64,000 bases of DNA from Acanthosepion esculentum (taxonomy: Eukaryota > Mollusca > Cephalopoda > Sepiida > Sepiidae), in NCBI GenBank assembly GCA_964036315.1, contig OZ038517.1, positions 47,762,237 to 47,826,236 of the forward strand. Direction: 5' to 3'. Positions 1-9,437 of the stretch are shown piece by piece. Numbering within the stretch: position 1 is the first letter of the stretch; each line of letters begins with the position of its first letter. The position numbers and the translations under genes are program-made. Under the pieces are notes generated by a model. The model was not told where the DNA came from. It worked only from the letters and a program-made list of their open reading frames with translations, and did no database searches.

Positions 1-430
1 TTGGATTATTATGTGAAACGCAGTACCGAGATCCGAACACGCGTTGGACTAGCGAAAGAAGCATTCCAAAAGCTAATACAGGTGATGAGAAACGGAACCA
101 TTATATTCTAAACAAAGAAAAGAGGGTTGGATTGCTATGTGATATACGGCACCGACATCCGAACACGCATTGGAGTAGCGAAAGAAGCATTCCAAAAGCT
201 AATCCAGGTGACGAGAAACGGAAACATTTCGTTGTAAACAAAGAGGGTGTATTGCTATCCGATCAGAACACGCTTTGGACTAGCAAAAGAATCATTGCAA
301 AAGCTAAACAAGCTGTTGAGAAACAGAAAGAAATCTCTTTAGAATCAAAGTAAAGAGTGTTGGCTTGCTATGTGATCTCCATCCTCTTATTTGTTCGTGA
401 ATGCTGGACAATTTTGGTCGGGTCAAGAAA
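1..430 (+). repeat. Degenerate tandem repeat of an RTE-like RT fragment (about 126-bp register)
   Basis: Three diverged units begin near 25, 151 and 256. Each reads roughly as an RT segment with IRTRxGxAKEAFQKL followed by TKKRVLxCY, broken by stops and frameshifts. A further partial unit near 357-420 contains the ECWTI-like piece (gaatgctggacaat). The spacing of the first two units is 126 bp, unlike the 102-bp unit at 26.5 kb. The family (RTE-like non-LTR RT, C-terminal region) is recognised from peptide resemblance only. No intact frame. Confidence 0.6.
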
Positions 431-834
431 TTTCCAGAATACTGTGGCCCGAAGTGGGAGGATTTTGCTGTTACTCGTCAGAAATAATTTCGAATATAAA
501 CTGCATTCTTCGTATATATTTATTTTGCAGCAGACTAGCGCTCACAAAAAAAAGAAACATTTTTTTATTTATTCTGAACTCAGGAAACATTTATCTTTTC
601 GTATATATAAAAAATAGAATACCAAAATATAAAAAAAAATCTAGAGACAAAATCATCTTGCATTAATGCTTGAGAACAATACATTGGTGAATTCCATGGT
701 GATTTATCGAAATGTCAAGTGTAAGTCATATTGTTCTCCATTGAACTCTGCACCAAATCGTTTCACTTAGCTAAAAAAGAAAAAAAAGAAAGCTAAAACT
801 GTCGAACTTCTATGCAATATCAATCCTCTTGTGA
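431..834. other. AT-rich sequence, nothing recognised
   Basis: No element ends or credible reading frame seen. Short A-rich tracts occur near 545 and 635 and near 770-795. Confidence 0.4.
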
Positions 835-1440
835 TACGAGATGACCAGCAAACTAAAGGAATGCGTGAAGAAAGGACTAAACATCCATTGTAAGAAGTCA
901 GAATGTATGTTTGTCGGCAAAAGGAATAACCCAAGATGCAAGCTACGAATTTGAAACGTCAAAATCCAGCAAGTACAGCAATTTAAATGCCTGAGACGTG
1001 ATTTGATTGATGACTGAAAAGGTGGCACCGAAATCCGAACTCGCACTGGAATAGCTAAAAGTACCCTCCAAAAGTTAAGCAAAGTATGAAAAAAAAAACA
1101 GGAAAATCTTGTTAAACGCAATGAAAAGAGTGCCGAATTGCTATGTAATATCGATCTTCCTATTGAGGAATGCTGGCCAATTTCTTCGCAGATGAAGAGA
1201 AGACTTGAATCAATAGAAACACAGAAAACATTGCTGAACTGCTATGCACTGTCAATCTTCCTATATGGCGGTGAATACTGAACAATTTCCTCACAGATGA
1301 ACAGGAGATAGAAACGAAGAAAACTTTGAAGAACTGCTATGCAATATCAATCCTCCTATAATGACAGTGAATTCCGGACAATTTCCTCGCCTATGAAGAC
1401 GAGATTTAAAGCAACGGAATTGGTGTTTGGACAGAAGGGT
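835..1440 (+). pseudogene. RTE-like RT C-terminal fragment ending in three tandem units
   Basis: Reading + across frames gives KLKECVKKGLN, then KSECMFVGKRN, then GTEIRTRTGIAKSTLQKL, the order of an RTE-like RT palm/thumb region. The downstream part then repeats: three diverged copies of the segment LLNCYxxSxxLYGxEyxTISSQM-KRRLExxET occur near 1125-1220, 1230-1310 and 1325-1420. Several stops and frameshifts make it a dead copy. It is valuable because it joins ordinary single-copy RT sequence to the same segment that forms the long arrays at 26.5-37.2 kb and 60.5-64 kb. Confidence 0.65.
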
Positions 1441-1656
1441 GTTGACGTACTCAGAATTATAACTCATATTTATTCGGCATCTACAGTTAGGCGATCAAAA
1501 GAAAACTAGAACTCCGACTATGATTTATTATTGACGGATGCACTCTTACCGAATTTAGATACGCAGATGACACATGGTATACCCCCAAAAAGAAAGTTGC
1601 CGGGTCTCTAGAACAAGTTAGTGTGGGAAAGCAGGAAATTCATAGACAGATGTCCT

Positions 1657-1970
1657 CAAGGACACATGGCACAGTGTATAAAGGCGTTAGTTAGATCCAG
1701 TGACAGGGCCCAAAGAGTGTGAGTTCAATACCTGACTAAGGCTGTGGGGAACTTGGAGAGGGGATTTAACACGAGGTAACTGATAACTGACATCTATTAG
1801 ACATGGCACGTGAAACTAGAACAGTCTACCCCAGTGAGCGAAATAAAGGGTTCAGTTCGACAGTTTGACACCTGAAGAAGGCCGGAGCGTACAACGGCCG
1901 AAACGTTGTGATAAATATGACAACAAAGATGAGGACAGTAGTCCGAATAATGTAAATAGTGTACATAGCA
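1657..1970 (+). mobile_element. tRNA-derived SINE, copy 1 (near full length)
   Basis: The head resembles a tRNA gene: an A-box-like stretch (tggcacagtgtataaaggcg) and a B-box-like stretch (gtgagttcaatacc) about 50 bp apart, suggesting RNA polymerase III transcription. A body follows, then a conserved central hairpin (ctgaagaaggccgg...cggccgaaacg, 1872-1904) and an AT-rich tail ending gtaaatagtgtacatag. Related copies lie near 3.5, 4.1, 15.8, 42.7, 49.03 and 49.25 kb. It may belong to a known SINE superfamily with a conserved core; I cannot confirm which. Confidence 0.8.
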
Positions 1971-2084
1971 AGAAACACGAACTAACTACCAGTTGTAAGA
2001 CGACAATATATAAGAAGAAGGACCGTTCAAGGAGTGAGCTATGAATTTGAAATGTTAGAATCAGCAAGTACAGAAATTTAACTA

Positions 2085-3297
2085 CTGTATTTGACGGTGT
2101 ATAAGACGCACGGGTGTATAAGACGCACCCCGGCAAATCAAGAAAAAATTAGTAATTAGTGAAATTATTAGTAAATGGTCCAGCCTAGGTTATATTTATG
2201 ATGTATTATTTTGGTTAAACAAGCCATGATTAAAATTAAACAAAACAAAAAAAAGAAGAAAAGAAGGGCACAAGCCTATAAAAACTTTATTATATCCTTT
2301 ATATGATCTGTGCAACCCGCGTAGTATAAACGTCTTATTGGAATAATTAGCATATAAAAATTCTTATTGTATTTATACCAATGCAACCGGAAGTTATCAC
2401 AAGGAAAACATTACTGAAATAAATATATTTTACAAATATATAATCTGAATTTATTGCATATAATTTTAGTGGAACAAAGTGCAGTGTAACCCGGATATAA
2501 GAGAAACCCGGATATAAGAGTCCCAAATTAGAGCCTGTGTTAATAAAACAAAATAGACCAAACCCGGATATAAGAGAAACCCGGATATAAGATACCTCTT
2601 CTCAGGTCCCGACAACTCTCTTATATCCGGGTTACACTGTACTAATATTAAACATAATAAAATTACTATAATGAATATTATCAATGATAACACTTTTAAT
2701 CTGCATAATAGCCTTTTAAATAATGACAATAGGTAATAACAGGATAACAAGAGCACGAACCTATAAAAAGTTTATTATATCCAAAGGTAAGAAAACAAAA
2801 TAAAAATCAAGCAATTATTACAACTGAGCAAAACGGTACAGTTACCATTAAAATTCAGTCAAAGACTTTCCTTTATATGATCTGTAGAACGTGCGTCTTG
2901 TAAACGTCTTATTGGAATAATTAGAATATAAAAATTCTGATTGTATTTATACCAATGCAACCGGAAGTTATCGCAAGAAAAATATTAATGAAACAAATAT
3001 ATTTTAGAAATATGTAATTTGAATTTATTGCATATAATTTTAGCGAAAAAAAGAACTAATATTAAACGTGATGAAATTAACATAATGAATATTATCAAAT
3101 TTTAATCTGCATAATAGCCTTTTAAATAATGACAATATGTATATGAAAGTTACTCTAAAGTCTAAGCTGATAGGAGTTGCCAGGTAGATAATTTCGACCG
3201 ACTATCGCGAATTTTAAACCGCATATAAGACACAGGGGAATTTTAAAAGATATTTTCAGTAAAAAAAAAAGTGCACCTTATATGTCATCAAATACAG
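2085..3297. mobile_element. TIR DNA transposon, non-autonomous, internally duplicated
   Basis: The ends are inverted repeats: ctgtatttgacggtgtataa at the left matches, reverse-complemented, atgtcatcaaatacag at the right (about 27 bp, imperfect). TA flanks both ends. A second copy of the ataagacgcac motif follows the left end, and a cataTAAGACaca motif lies before the right end. The interior has two diverged copies of one ~400-bp AT-rich unit (about 2270-2745 and 2755-3150), sharing for example accaatgcaaccggaagtta. No transposase frame. Superfamily not determined. Confidence 0.6.
2482..2639. mobile_element. pogo/Tc1-like MITE, copy 1 (158 bp)
   Basis: Termini are perfect inverted repeats of about 22 bp beginning cagtgtaacccggatataag. 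The sub-motif aacccggatataagag appears twice inward from the left end and twice again toward the right. TA follows the right end. It sits in the first internal unit of the surrounding transposon; the second unit (near 3045-3065) lacks it, giving an empty site. A sister copy lies at 12021-12193. Superfamily inferred from CAGT-type termini and TA targets. Confidence 0.75.
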
Positions 3298-3299
3298 TA

Positions 3300-3475
3300 G
3301 CTCCCAATTGCGAATTTATGCAGATTATACTACCATTTACTCCTGTGTCAGAAGCAAATTCGTCAGATCTGACAAAGTAAACCAGGCAGCTGCTCTTGAA
3401 AAGGACCCGCAATCAGTGGTTAACTGGGGCAAGAAATGGCTTGTTAATTTTTAACTCCCTCAAAACTGCTTTCAT
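3300..3475 (+). pseudogene. LINE RT fragment (catalytic-loop region), copy 1
   Basis: Reads IYADxTTIYSC-like, then EKDPQSVVNWGKKWLVNF, matching the region after the RT catalytic YADD box in the 18.5-22 kb LINE. Here the DD doublet is damaged and stops are present. It is followed directly by a SINE, the same arrangement as at 3865-4340. Confidence 0.65.
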
Positions 3476-3510
3476 TTAACCACCGTAGAAAACCCTTTAT
3501 TTATTTTTAT

Positions 3511-3833
3511 CCCCAAGGGCACATGACCCAGTGGATAAAAGCATTGGTTAAAGTAACCCGGTGACTTGACCCAAAAGACTTGTACCTGGCCACAGTAGAG
3601 GTGAGCAAAGATCATGTAGAGTTGAGTTACTAAGGTAACTGAAACTGAGATATCCGGAAGAGGCATGACACGTGGAAGTAGAACAATCTACCCCGCTGGA
3701 CTAAATAAATGGTTCGATCGAAATCATCTAAACAATGTCGGTGCCTACAACGGCCGAAACGTCGTGAATATGACAACAAAAATGAGGGCAACATTCCGAA
3801 CAATGTCGATAATGTAAATAATTGTAATATATA
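3511..3833 (+). mobile_element. tRNA-derived SINE, copy 2 (diverged)
   Basis: Same family as 1657-1970: head (gcacatgacccagtggataa), body, central hairpin near 3752-3778 (gtcggtgcctacaacggccg) and an AT-rich tail with gataatgtaaataat. The B-box region is shortened. It and the 4.1-kb copy share diagnostic differences from other copies (aaagcattggttaaagtaac), so these two are closest relatives. Confidence 0.7.
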
Positions 3834-3864
3834 AATACATTTTAAAACGTTTGATTTAAAGGCT

Positions 3865-4090
3865 GTTTCCTGATCTTCATCAATGATCTTCCTGATTTCA
3901 TCAGTTCCCAAGTAGACATTTATGCAGATGACACTACCATTTACTCTTGTCTCAATAGCAAATACGTCAGAGCTGAAAAGTAAAGCTGGCAGCTGCTCTT
4001 GAAAAGAACCTCCAATCAGTATTTAACTGGGGCGGGAAATGGCTTGTTAAATTTTACCGCACTCGAAACTACTTTTATTTAACCGCAGTA
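3865..4090 (+). pseudogene. LINE RT fragment, copy 2
   Basis: Reads LFLIFINDLPDFISSQVDIYADDTTIYSCLNSKYVRAE, with the RT catalytic YADD box intact at about 3919-3930, then frameshifts. It closely matches the RT of the LINE at 20.1-22.0 kb and the damaged fragment at 3300-3475. A fragment only; no activity expected. Confidence 0.7.
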
Positions 4091-4104
4091 ACCCTTTATT
4101 TTTT

Positions 4105-4340
4105 ATCTTCAAGGACAGTGGATAAAAGCATTGGTTAAAGTAACCCAGTGACTTGACCCAAAAGACTTGTGAGTTCAATACCTGGCCACAGTAGAGGTGA
4201 GCAAAGATCTTGTAAAGTTGAGTTACTAAGGTTACTGAAACTGAGATTGAAATCACTTAAAGAAGGTCGGTGCCTACAACGACCGAAACGTCGTGAATAT
4301 GACAAGAAAAATGAGGGCAACAGTCCAAACAATGTAAAGG
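4105..4340 (+). mobile_element. tRNA-derived SINE, copy 3 (internal deletion)
   Basis: Same SINE family with the body shortened and the B-box-like gtgagttcaatacctgg retained. The central hairpin has changed on both sides: ggtcg (4265-4269) pairs with cgacc (4280-4284), where other copies have ggccg/cggcc. This paired change is evidence for an RNA stem. Confidence 0.7.
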
Positions 4341-4910
4341 AAGACGATTTTTTTTATAATAATGGGTATAAAGTAATTAATAATAACAAAACAAAAGTCA
4401 TTGAAACAAAGCAAGTTCAGTCGACCAATGATGACAATTCCAGAACAACGTAACTATAATGTAAATAACTGTTGCTATCGTTCGAAAATAGTTTATAGAC
4501 CAATCGGAACGATCCTCGAAACCCCCCACCAAAAAAAAGAAGATTATTTTATTCAAGTAACCATTATATGAGTAACGGTGTCTACTAGCAGAGTCAGAGT
4601 TGAGTCTGTTTGTTTCCCGTCTCTCTGAGCCGTAGATCCGTTCGCGCACATATACACTGTCAGTGAACACACAGGCCGTCCACTCAAAGAGAGTCAAATG
4701 TCCACTTTGTAACCTACTCGCAGACACATAAAAATCACATCGTTCGTATGACTGACTTTCTCCAGCGACTGACTGTCATTTCTTGTTCAAGCAGAAATAT
4801 ACATTTCACTTCACACTGTCATCAAAGACAAAGAATTTCTATCATTTGTTAAAACTAATTATTTCAATTGTTATTGAAACTACAACTTTTGTCTTCTCCT
4901 TCTTTTGTTC
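4341..4910. other. Unassigned sequence
   Basis: No convincing element ends or coding region. The stretch 4565-4800 is less AT-rich than its surroundings and could be an eroded LTR or unique DNA; nothing decides it. Confidence 0.3.
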
Positions 4911-4914
4911 GCGC

Positions 4915-6005
4915 TTTGTTTGAATTGATGGTTTGGTTGTTTGGGGTTTTATGGCATATCAACCACTATGGGTTATTTAATGCCAGATCCAGTTTCCACA
5001 TATTTACTAAATATATATACTTTGCAAACGTAATTTAAGGATTACGTTAGCAACATCATTGTTTCAAAAACGTATAGCTGGCAACATCATTGTTTTAAAA
5101 ACTGGCAACATCATTGTTTCAAAAACGTATAGCTGGCAACACCATTGTTTCAAAAACTGGCAACATCATTGTTTTAAAAACTGGAAACATCATTGTTTCA
5201 AAAACTGGCAACATCATTGTTTCAAAAACGTATAGCTGGCAACATCATTGTTTCAAAAACTGGCAACATCATTGTTTTAAAAACTGGCAACAACATTGTT
5301 TCAAAAACGTATAGCTGGCAACACCATTGTTTCAAAAACTGGCAACATCATTGTTTTAAAAACTGGCAACATCATTGTTTCAAAAACTGGCAACATCATT
5401 GTTTTAAAAACGTATAGCTGGCAACATGATTGTTTCAAAAACTGGCAACATCATTGTTTTAAAAACTGGCAACATCATTATTTCAAAAACTGGCAACATC
5501 ATTGTTTCAAAAACGTATAGCTGGCAACATCATTGTTTCAAAAACTGGCAACATCATTGTTTCAAAAACTGGCAGCATCATTGTTCCAAAAACTGGCAAC
5601 ATCATTGTTTCAAAAACGTATAGCTGGCAACATCATTGTTTCAAAAACTGGCAACATCATTGTTTCAAAAACGTATAGCTGGAAACATCATTGTCTCAAA
5701 ATAGCTGGCAGCATCATTGTTTCAAAAATAGTTGGCAACATCATTGTTTCAAAAAAATGTATAGTTGGCAACATCATTGTTTAAAAAAAGTGTAGTTGGC
5801 AGCATCATTGTTTCAATGTGCTGGAAAAGACCTGGAGGTTCACTATTTTCCCATAGCTGGGACCCCAACAGGTGCTACCACCCCGTGTCAGGGTGGACCT
5901 GGGAACACCAGCAATTAAGAGGTGGTTCCACGCTTCCTCAAAACCACCTGATCAGAGGCCTTGCTGTTGGATGCAGTTTAACGTCGTACCCAGGACGATG
6001 TTTGA
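4915..6005 (+). mobile_element. Composite element with minisatellite core, copy 1
   Basis: Left flank: ttatggcatatcaaccacta then gggttatttaatgcca (about 4950-4985). Core: the 24/31-bp tandem repeat. Right flank: ccatagctgggaccccaaca followed by gggtggacctgggaacacca and gatcagaggccttgctgtt (about 5851-5970). The same two flanks bracket different interiors at 15.5-16.4 kb and, inverted, at 48.5-49.8 kb; a lone right flank lies inverted at 14.74 kb. This architecture resembles Helentron/pearl-like non-autonomous elements with tandem cores, but true termini are not established. Confidence 0.5.
5045..5815 (+). repeat. 24/31-bp minisatellite
   Basis: Roughly 29 head-to-tail units. The basic unit is ggcaacatcattgtttcaaa plus aact (24 bp). 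A longer 31-bp form replaces aact with aacgtatagct and recurs every 2-5 units, giving an irregular higher-order pattern. Units decay toward 5700-5815. It forms the core of the composite element. Confidence 0.9.
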
Positions 6006-6104
6006 ATTGAATTTCAACAAACGTTTTGTTTTCACTCAATTACGGACTCAGAATTAAGTGATTGTCAACTCCGCCAGTTATCTGAGTACAATAATTTCTT
6101 TTTC

Positions 6105-6195
6105 TTTTTTTAAATCGAGTTCACCCCAAGCAAGGCAGTGAAGCCACCGAGACGGAAGGGGTTACTGGCGGGGAGGGGAGTTAGAAACAGGAACA
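6105..6195 (-). mobile_element. LINE family 1 3' end, inverted
   Basis: The reverse complement ends with the family-1 tail: taaccccttccgtctcggtg then actgccttgcttggggtgaa. The same tail ends the LINE at 22.05 kb. An LTR-like element begins directly after it at 6196. Confidence 0.65.
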
Positions 6196-6570
6196 TGTAG
6201 CGGACCGTGAGGATGAAGATGTGAAGAGATATCAGGAAAGGTTAAAATTCCCTGCTAGCCGATCCAAATACATGAGAATGTTGGGGTTTAATTTAGTCCA
6301 AAGAAGACAAAGAAAACGAACAAGACCGATACATATATGTAAACAAATATATATTAATAACAAATTACAATGACATGGACAAATATATAGAGTTTGTATG
6401 GAGAAATTATGTGCGTGTGTTGTAAGTGTTCGTACGTACGTGTATCGTTCTTAGCGCGCTCCCAGAACTTGGGAAACGCTGCATCTGTGAGAGGTCACAT
6501 ATTGGTGTAAGTGGAAAAAGAAAGATTTTACCTCATCTCCGCGCGAGATAGCGGCCCAAGGCCTGAGTCG

Positions 6571-6652
<82 letters not shown>

Positions 6653-6736
6653 GAAGGGTCAGCCAGTATTTATAGCCAGGGGAGAGAGACCCCTGTTGAA
6701 GGATTAAGGAAACTTAATAGCTAACTATGAAAAACA
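6196..6736 (-). mobile_element. LTR-like element, family 2, copy 1
   Basis: Homologous along its length, in inverse orientation, to 51536-52012: shared segments include gagaggtcacatattgg, gcggcccaaggcctgag, gggtcagccagtatttatag and cccctgttgaaggattaagg. On the minus strand it carries a TATA-like ggctataaatactgg. Termini TG...CA are approximate and I found no clear target duplication here. No internal coding region, so probably a solo LTR. Confidence 0.5.
6577..6651. repeat. (GA)n microsatellite
   Basis: About 37 uninterrupted GA dinucleotides inside the LTR-like element. The homologous site at 51.62 kb has only a short CT tract, so the expansion is specific to this copy. Confidence 0.95.
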
Positions 6737-7683
6737 ACTCCTAGGGAGCAAGAACAGAGGAAGAATAATCAGTAAGACAGCAGATAGCGACAAGGGGAGA
6801 CAACAAAAATGACTCTGTCTTGGAAGCCACAGCAACTTGAGGAGCAAAATGTCATCGGGACCGACTTCGCAAGACACCGTGTCTACGATTTATTACTAAT
6901 TGAATACAGTAATTGTGGAACGAGGCCAAAAGTTGGTTTAAGATTGGTCGACATTAATTATCCTATACCTAGCTAATCAGCTAGGTTACAATTTATCCAT
7001 TCCCCACAAAAACTCATCCCTTGTCATTCCCTCCTAATTATACCACAATACCGCAAGTTCACAGGGACCCTACAATACCACCCCACATGGCATAAAAATT
7101 TCAATATGTACAACACAATATTGACCAGTTGCAGAGAGGCCCGTATCTAGAAATTCCAAGCTGTCCCGCTGCTAACGGGGAAAACCTGGATGTAAGTGGT
7201 GTTGACAAAAAGGTGTACACGCAATGCAGGGCGTGTTTTGTGTCTGTACCGACGCGCGTTAGCCGCAGGTAATAAGAAAGTAGATGAACTAGCAAAATAA
7301 AGAAAAACAAAAGAAACCTAACAAGGAAGTAGCTAATATAAAAATTTCATATTGTCACAAGCTGGGCGAAGCTTCGAAGCATCATCGAATTTTCTCTGAT
7401 GACCCCGACTGCTGTATCATAAAAAAATTATATCTACGTCGGATATTCTATACCCAGGTTGGCTCAGTGATGTGGTTCGTGTATAAACATGGACTCAGAC
7501 AAAATTTGGTTAACAGAAAGAAAGCAGCAAAATAAAGGTAGCAACGATTTATCCAAATAAATGATTAAGATAAGACGATCGTAACAATAACGAAACAATT
7601 TAATTTGTAACTGGAGGGAAATAGAATTAAGATTGGAGATAGTTTTGTGGTGTGACGGAATAAAATAAAATATTTTTAAATTC
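6737..7683. other. Unassigned sequence
   Basis: No recognisable element or gene. The first ~60 bp may continue the inverted LINE interrupted at 6196. Short frames near 7101-7310 and 7464-7685 on the minus strand show no family motif. Confidence 0.3.
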
Positions 7684-7825
7684 AATGTTCAAGTGAATTA
7701 ATGTTCACATAAGGAAGAAAGTTATAGAGAGCAATATCTCAGACAGTTATTTTAATGTTCAAGTGAATTAATGTTCACATAAGGAAGAAAGTTATAGAGA
7801 GCGATATCTCAGACAGTTATTTGAA
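7684..7825. repeat. 70-bp tandem duplication
   Basis: Two nearly identical copies starting aatgttcaagtgaattaatg at 7684 and 7754. They differ at very few bases (one A/G and an end difference), so the duplication is recent. Confidence 0.9.
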
Positions 7826-8099
7826 TGTAGGAGGTAATATTCTACAAAAGAAGATTATTTTTACTTAGTTTTCTGTCCGTTATTTGCAATCCATCTTCTT
7901 CATTTTGCAGAACATTTTCTTCTAACCGTTTTTTTCAGCAGAGCGTTTTTAAGACTCTTTTTCTTGGTTGCCATGGATATTCTCGTCACAGTATACAGAT
8001 TTTTAAAAAATGGCAACCAATATGGGACACATTCCTAGAAAACAGACTTACGAACAGTAACCGATCATCAGACAGGAAAACACAAAACTACCGAAAGGA

Positions 8100-8440
8100 G
8101 TGAATAGTGGATACTCTTCTAACTAGAGTTCGTATTTGACATATATGGCTAACTCGTGTACACCTGCTCAGAGCTTAATTTGTACCTCGATGCATCCATA
8201 GACGGTTAAGCACATTTGACAGAACGTAAAAAGCTATCAGCTTAAACAAAGTAAATACTGCAATATCACAAATATTAGGTTGGAGCAAAAATAATGTCGT
8301 TTTTTGACATGTGAGAAAACGACATTTTGCACCAACCTAATATAAAAGCACTGTTTAAAGATGGTTGCCGTTGGCCGGATAATAGGGTTTCTAAAAGAAA
8401 TATTAATATCTAAATTTCTTTAAAAAATGTTTATATATGG
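8100..8440 (+). repeat. Dispersed unknown repeat, copy 1
   Basis: Similar to 10440-10700 in order and orientation: cgtgtacacctgctcagagc, gttaagcacattt, taaaagc.tgtttaaagat and ggccggataatagggtttct. Copy 1 is interrupted by a 66-bp MITE at 8275-8340. Element class unknown. Confidence 0.6.
8275..8340. mobile_element. 66-bp mariner MITE, MADE1-like
   Basis: Almost entirely two inverted repeats: ttaggttggagcaaaaataa on the left pairs with ttttgcaccaacctaa on the right, separated by a few bases. TA flanks each side (8273-8274, 8341-8342). The termini match the well-known cecropia-type mariner TIR (ttaggttggtgcaaaa) that also forms human MADE1. The related copy at 10440-10700 has an uninterrupted aatataaaagc at the corresponding place, an empty site. 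Confidence 0.9.
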
Positions 8441-8873
8441 CTATATAAGAAAGATTTAAACGCATTCAAATTGACAGATAAAAGAATCTATTATTGTAAC
8501 TACCAAACTCTAGCCCCTCCAACTATTGAAAAAAAAAGTATATATATCCATAACTGCAAACTTGTTTCAAATTTTTGTAGACTCGGTAAATAAAATACCC
8601 ATTATGAATGCCAAGCCCCGGAATCGGAGTAAATATAAGTTCGAGCCTCATTGAGCGCTCCACATCATTGACCTTGTACCAAACTTATGTCGTGAAATAT
8701 TGGAATCGTGCTTAACTATTACCAGTGTAGTGAGTTAGAGCTTTACTGGGTGCTGTGCTTTATTGGATTTGTGCTAAACTAATCTATACTTTGTCGAATG
8801 ACGAGTGAGGTTCGTTAATTTTGACAAGTCACAAAGAAAATATGGATTTAAGATCAAAAATGTAGGATCTGTT
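8441..8873. other. Unassigned sequence before solo LTR
   Basis: AT-rich, no frame or repeat recognised. A segment near 8616-8690 (gttcgagcctcattgagcg) faintly resembles a B box but has no matching A box. Confidence 0.3.
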
Positions 8874-8878
8874 GATAC

Positions 8879-9432
8879 TGTTATGGGAACTTACCCATAA
8901 TAGTAATGGACTATCCCGTACACCATAAATACTGCGCCTCAAGAGGAAGCAGTAGTGTCAGTCAGTCCTTTTTGGACGACTTGGCAAGACGGTCGAACTC
9001 TCTGCCTCTGGGCAGAGAGGAACTCGAACGAGGCTCCGCCGAAGTGCAGAGCCTCGTTCGGGGAGGTTGACCAACCCGATCCCGTTTATACGGGTTCAAC
9101 GGGCATTTTTGGCCGAGCCTACGGGCTCGGTGAGCCCACATTAAACCGACCTTGTGCCACATTCGACACACGTGTGCGTGTTGCTGAACATCGTGTCGGT
9201 CAGTCACAGACAGAGTCGCGTCAGACGATTCCTGTAAAACATTGGAATAGTGATACTTCGAGACAACATAGTTCTCTCTAACCTAACCTGATTGTTATTA
9301 CTAACACTTCTACTCCTTTTGTACATATTCTGTTTGTAATATATCTATGTTATTCCATACCTGTGTTCGAGTTATTCTTCATTGGTTCTACCTTGGACCA
9401 TCACCGTGGTACAAAGAACCTAGACCATAACA
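8879..9432 (+). mobile_element. Solo LTR, family 1 (554 bp) with 5-bp target duplication
   Basis: Starts tgttatgg and ends ccataaca, an 8-bp terminal inverted repeat with canonical TG...CA. It is bracketed by the direct repeat gatac at 8874-8878 and 9433-9437, the signature of integrase insertion. A TATA-like ccataaatactgcg lies at about 8930, followed by GC-richer sequence with two short hairpins (cccgtttatacggg, gagcctacgggctc). No internal region or second LTR adjoins, so it formed by LTR-LTR recombination. Frames in it are not genes. A relative lies inverted at 50.67-51.19 kb. Confidence 0.88.
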
Positions 9433-9437
9433 GATAC

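Noticed and set aside
5114..5784. Overlapping frames with FKNWQHH repeats; also a CRISPR-like regular array
   Set aside because: Minisatellite artefact. Units are contiguous without unique spacers, and this is animal DNA.
6196..6736. Target duplication around the family-2 LTR copy at 6.2 kb
   Set aside because: Flanks (aaca against actc) do not match convincingly; boundaries left approximate.
8955..9281. 108-codon frame as a gene
   Set aside because: Lies wholly inside the solo LTR and has no conserved motif.
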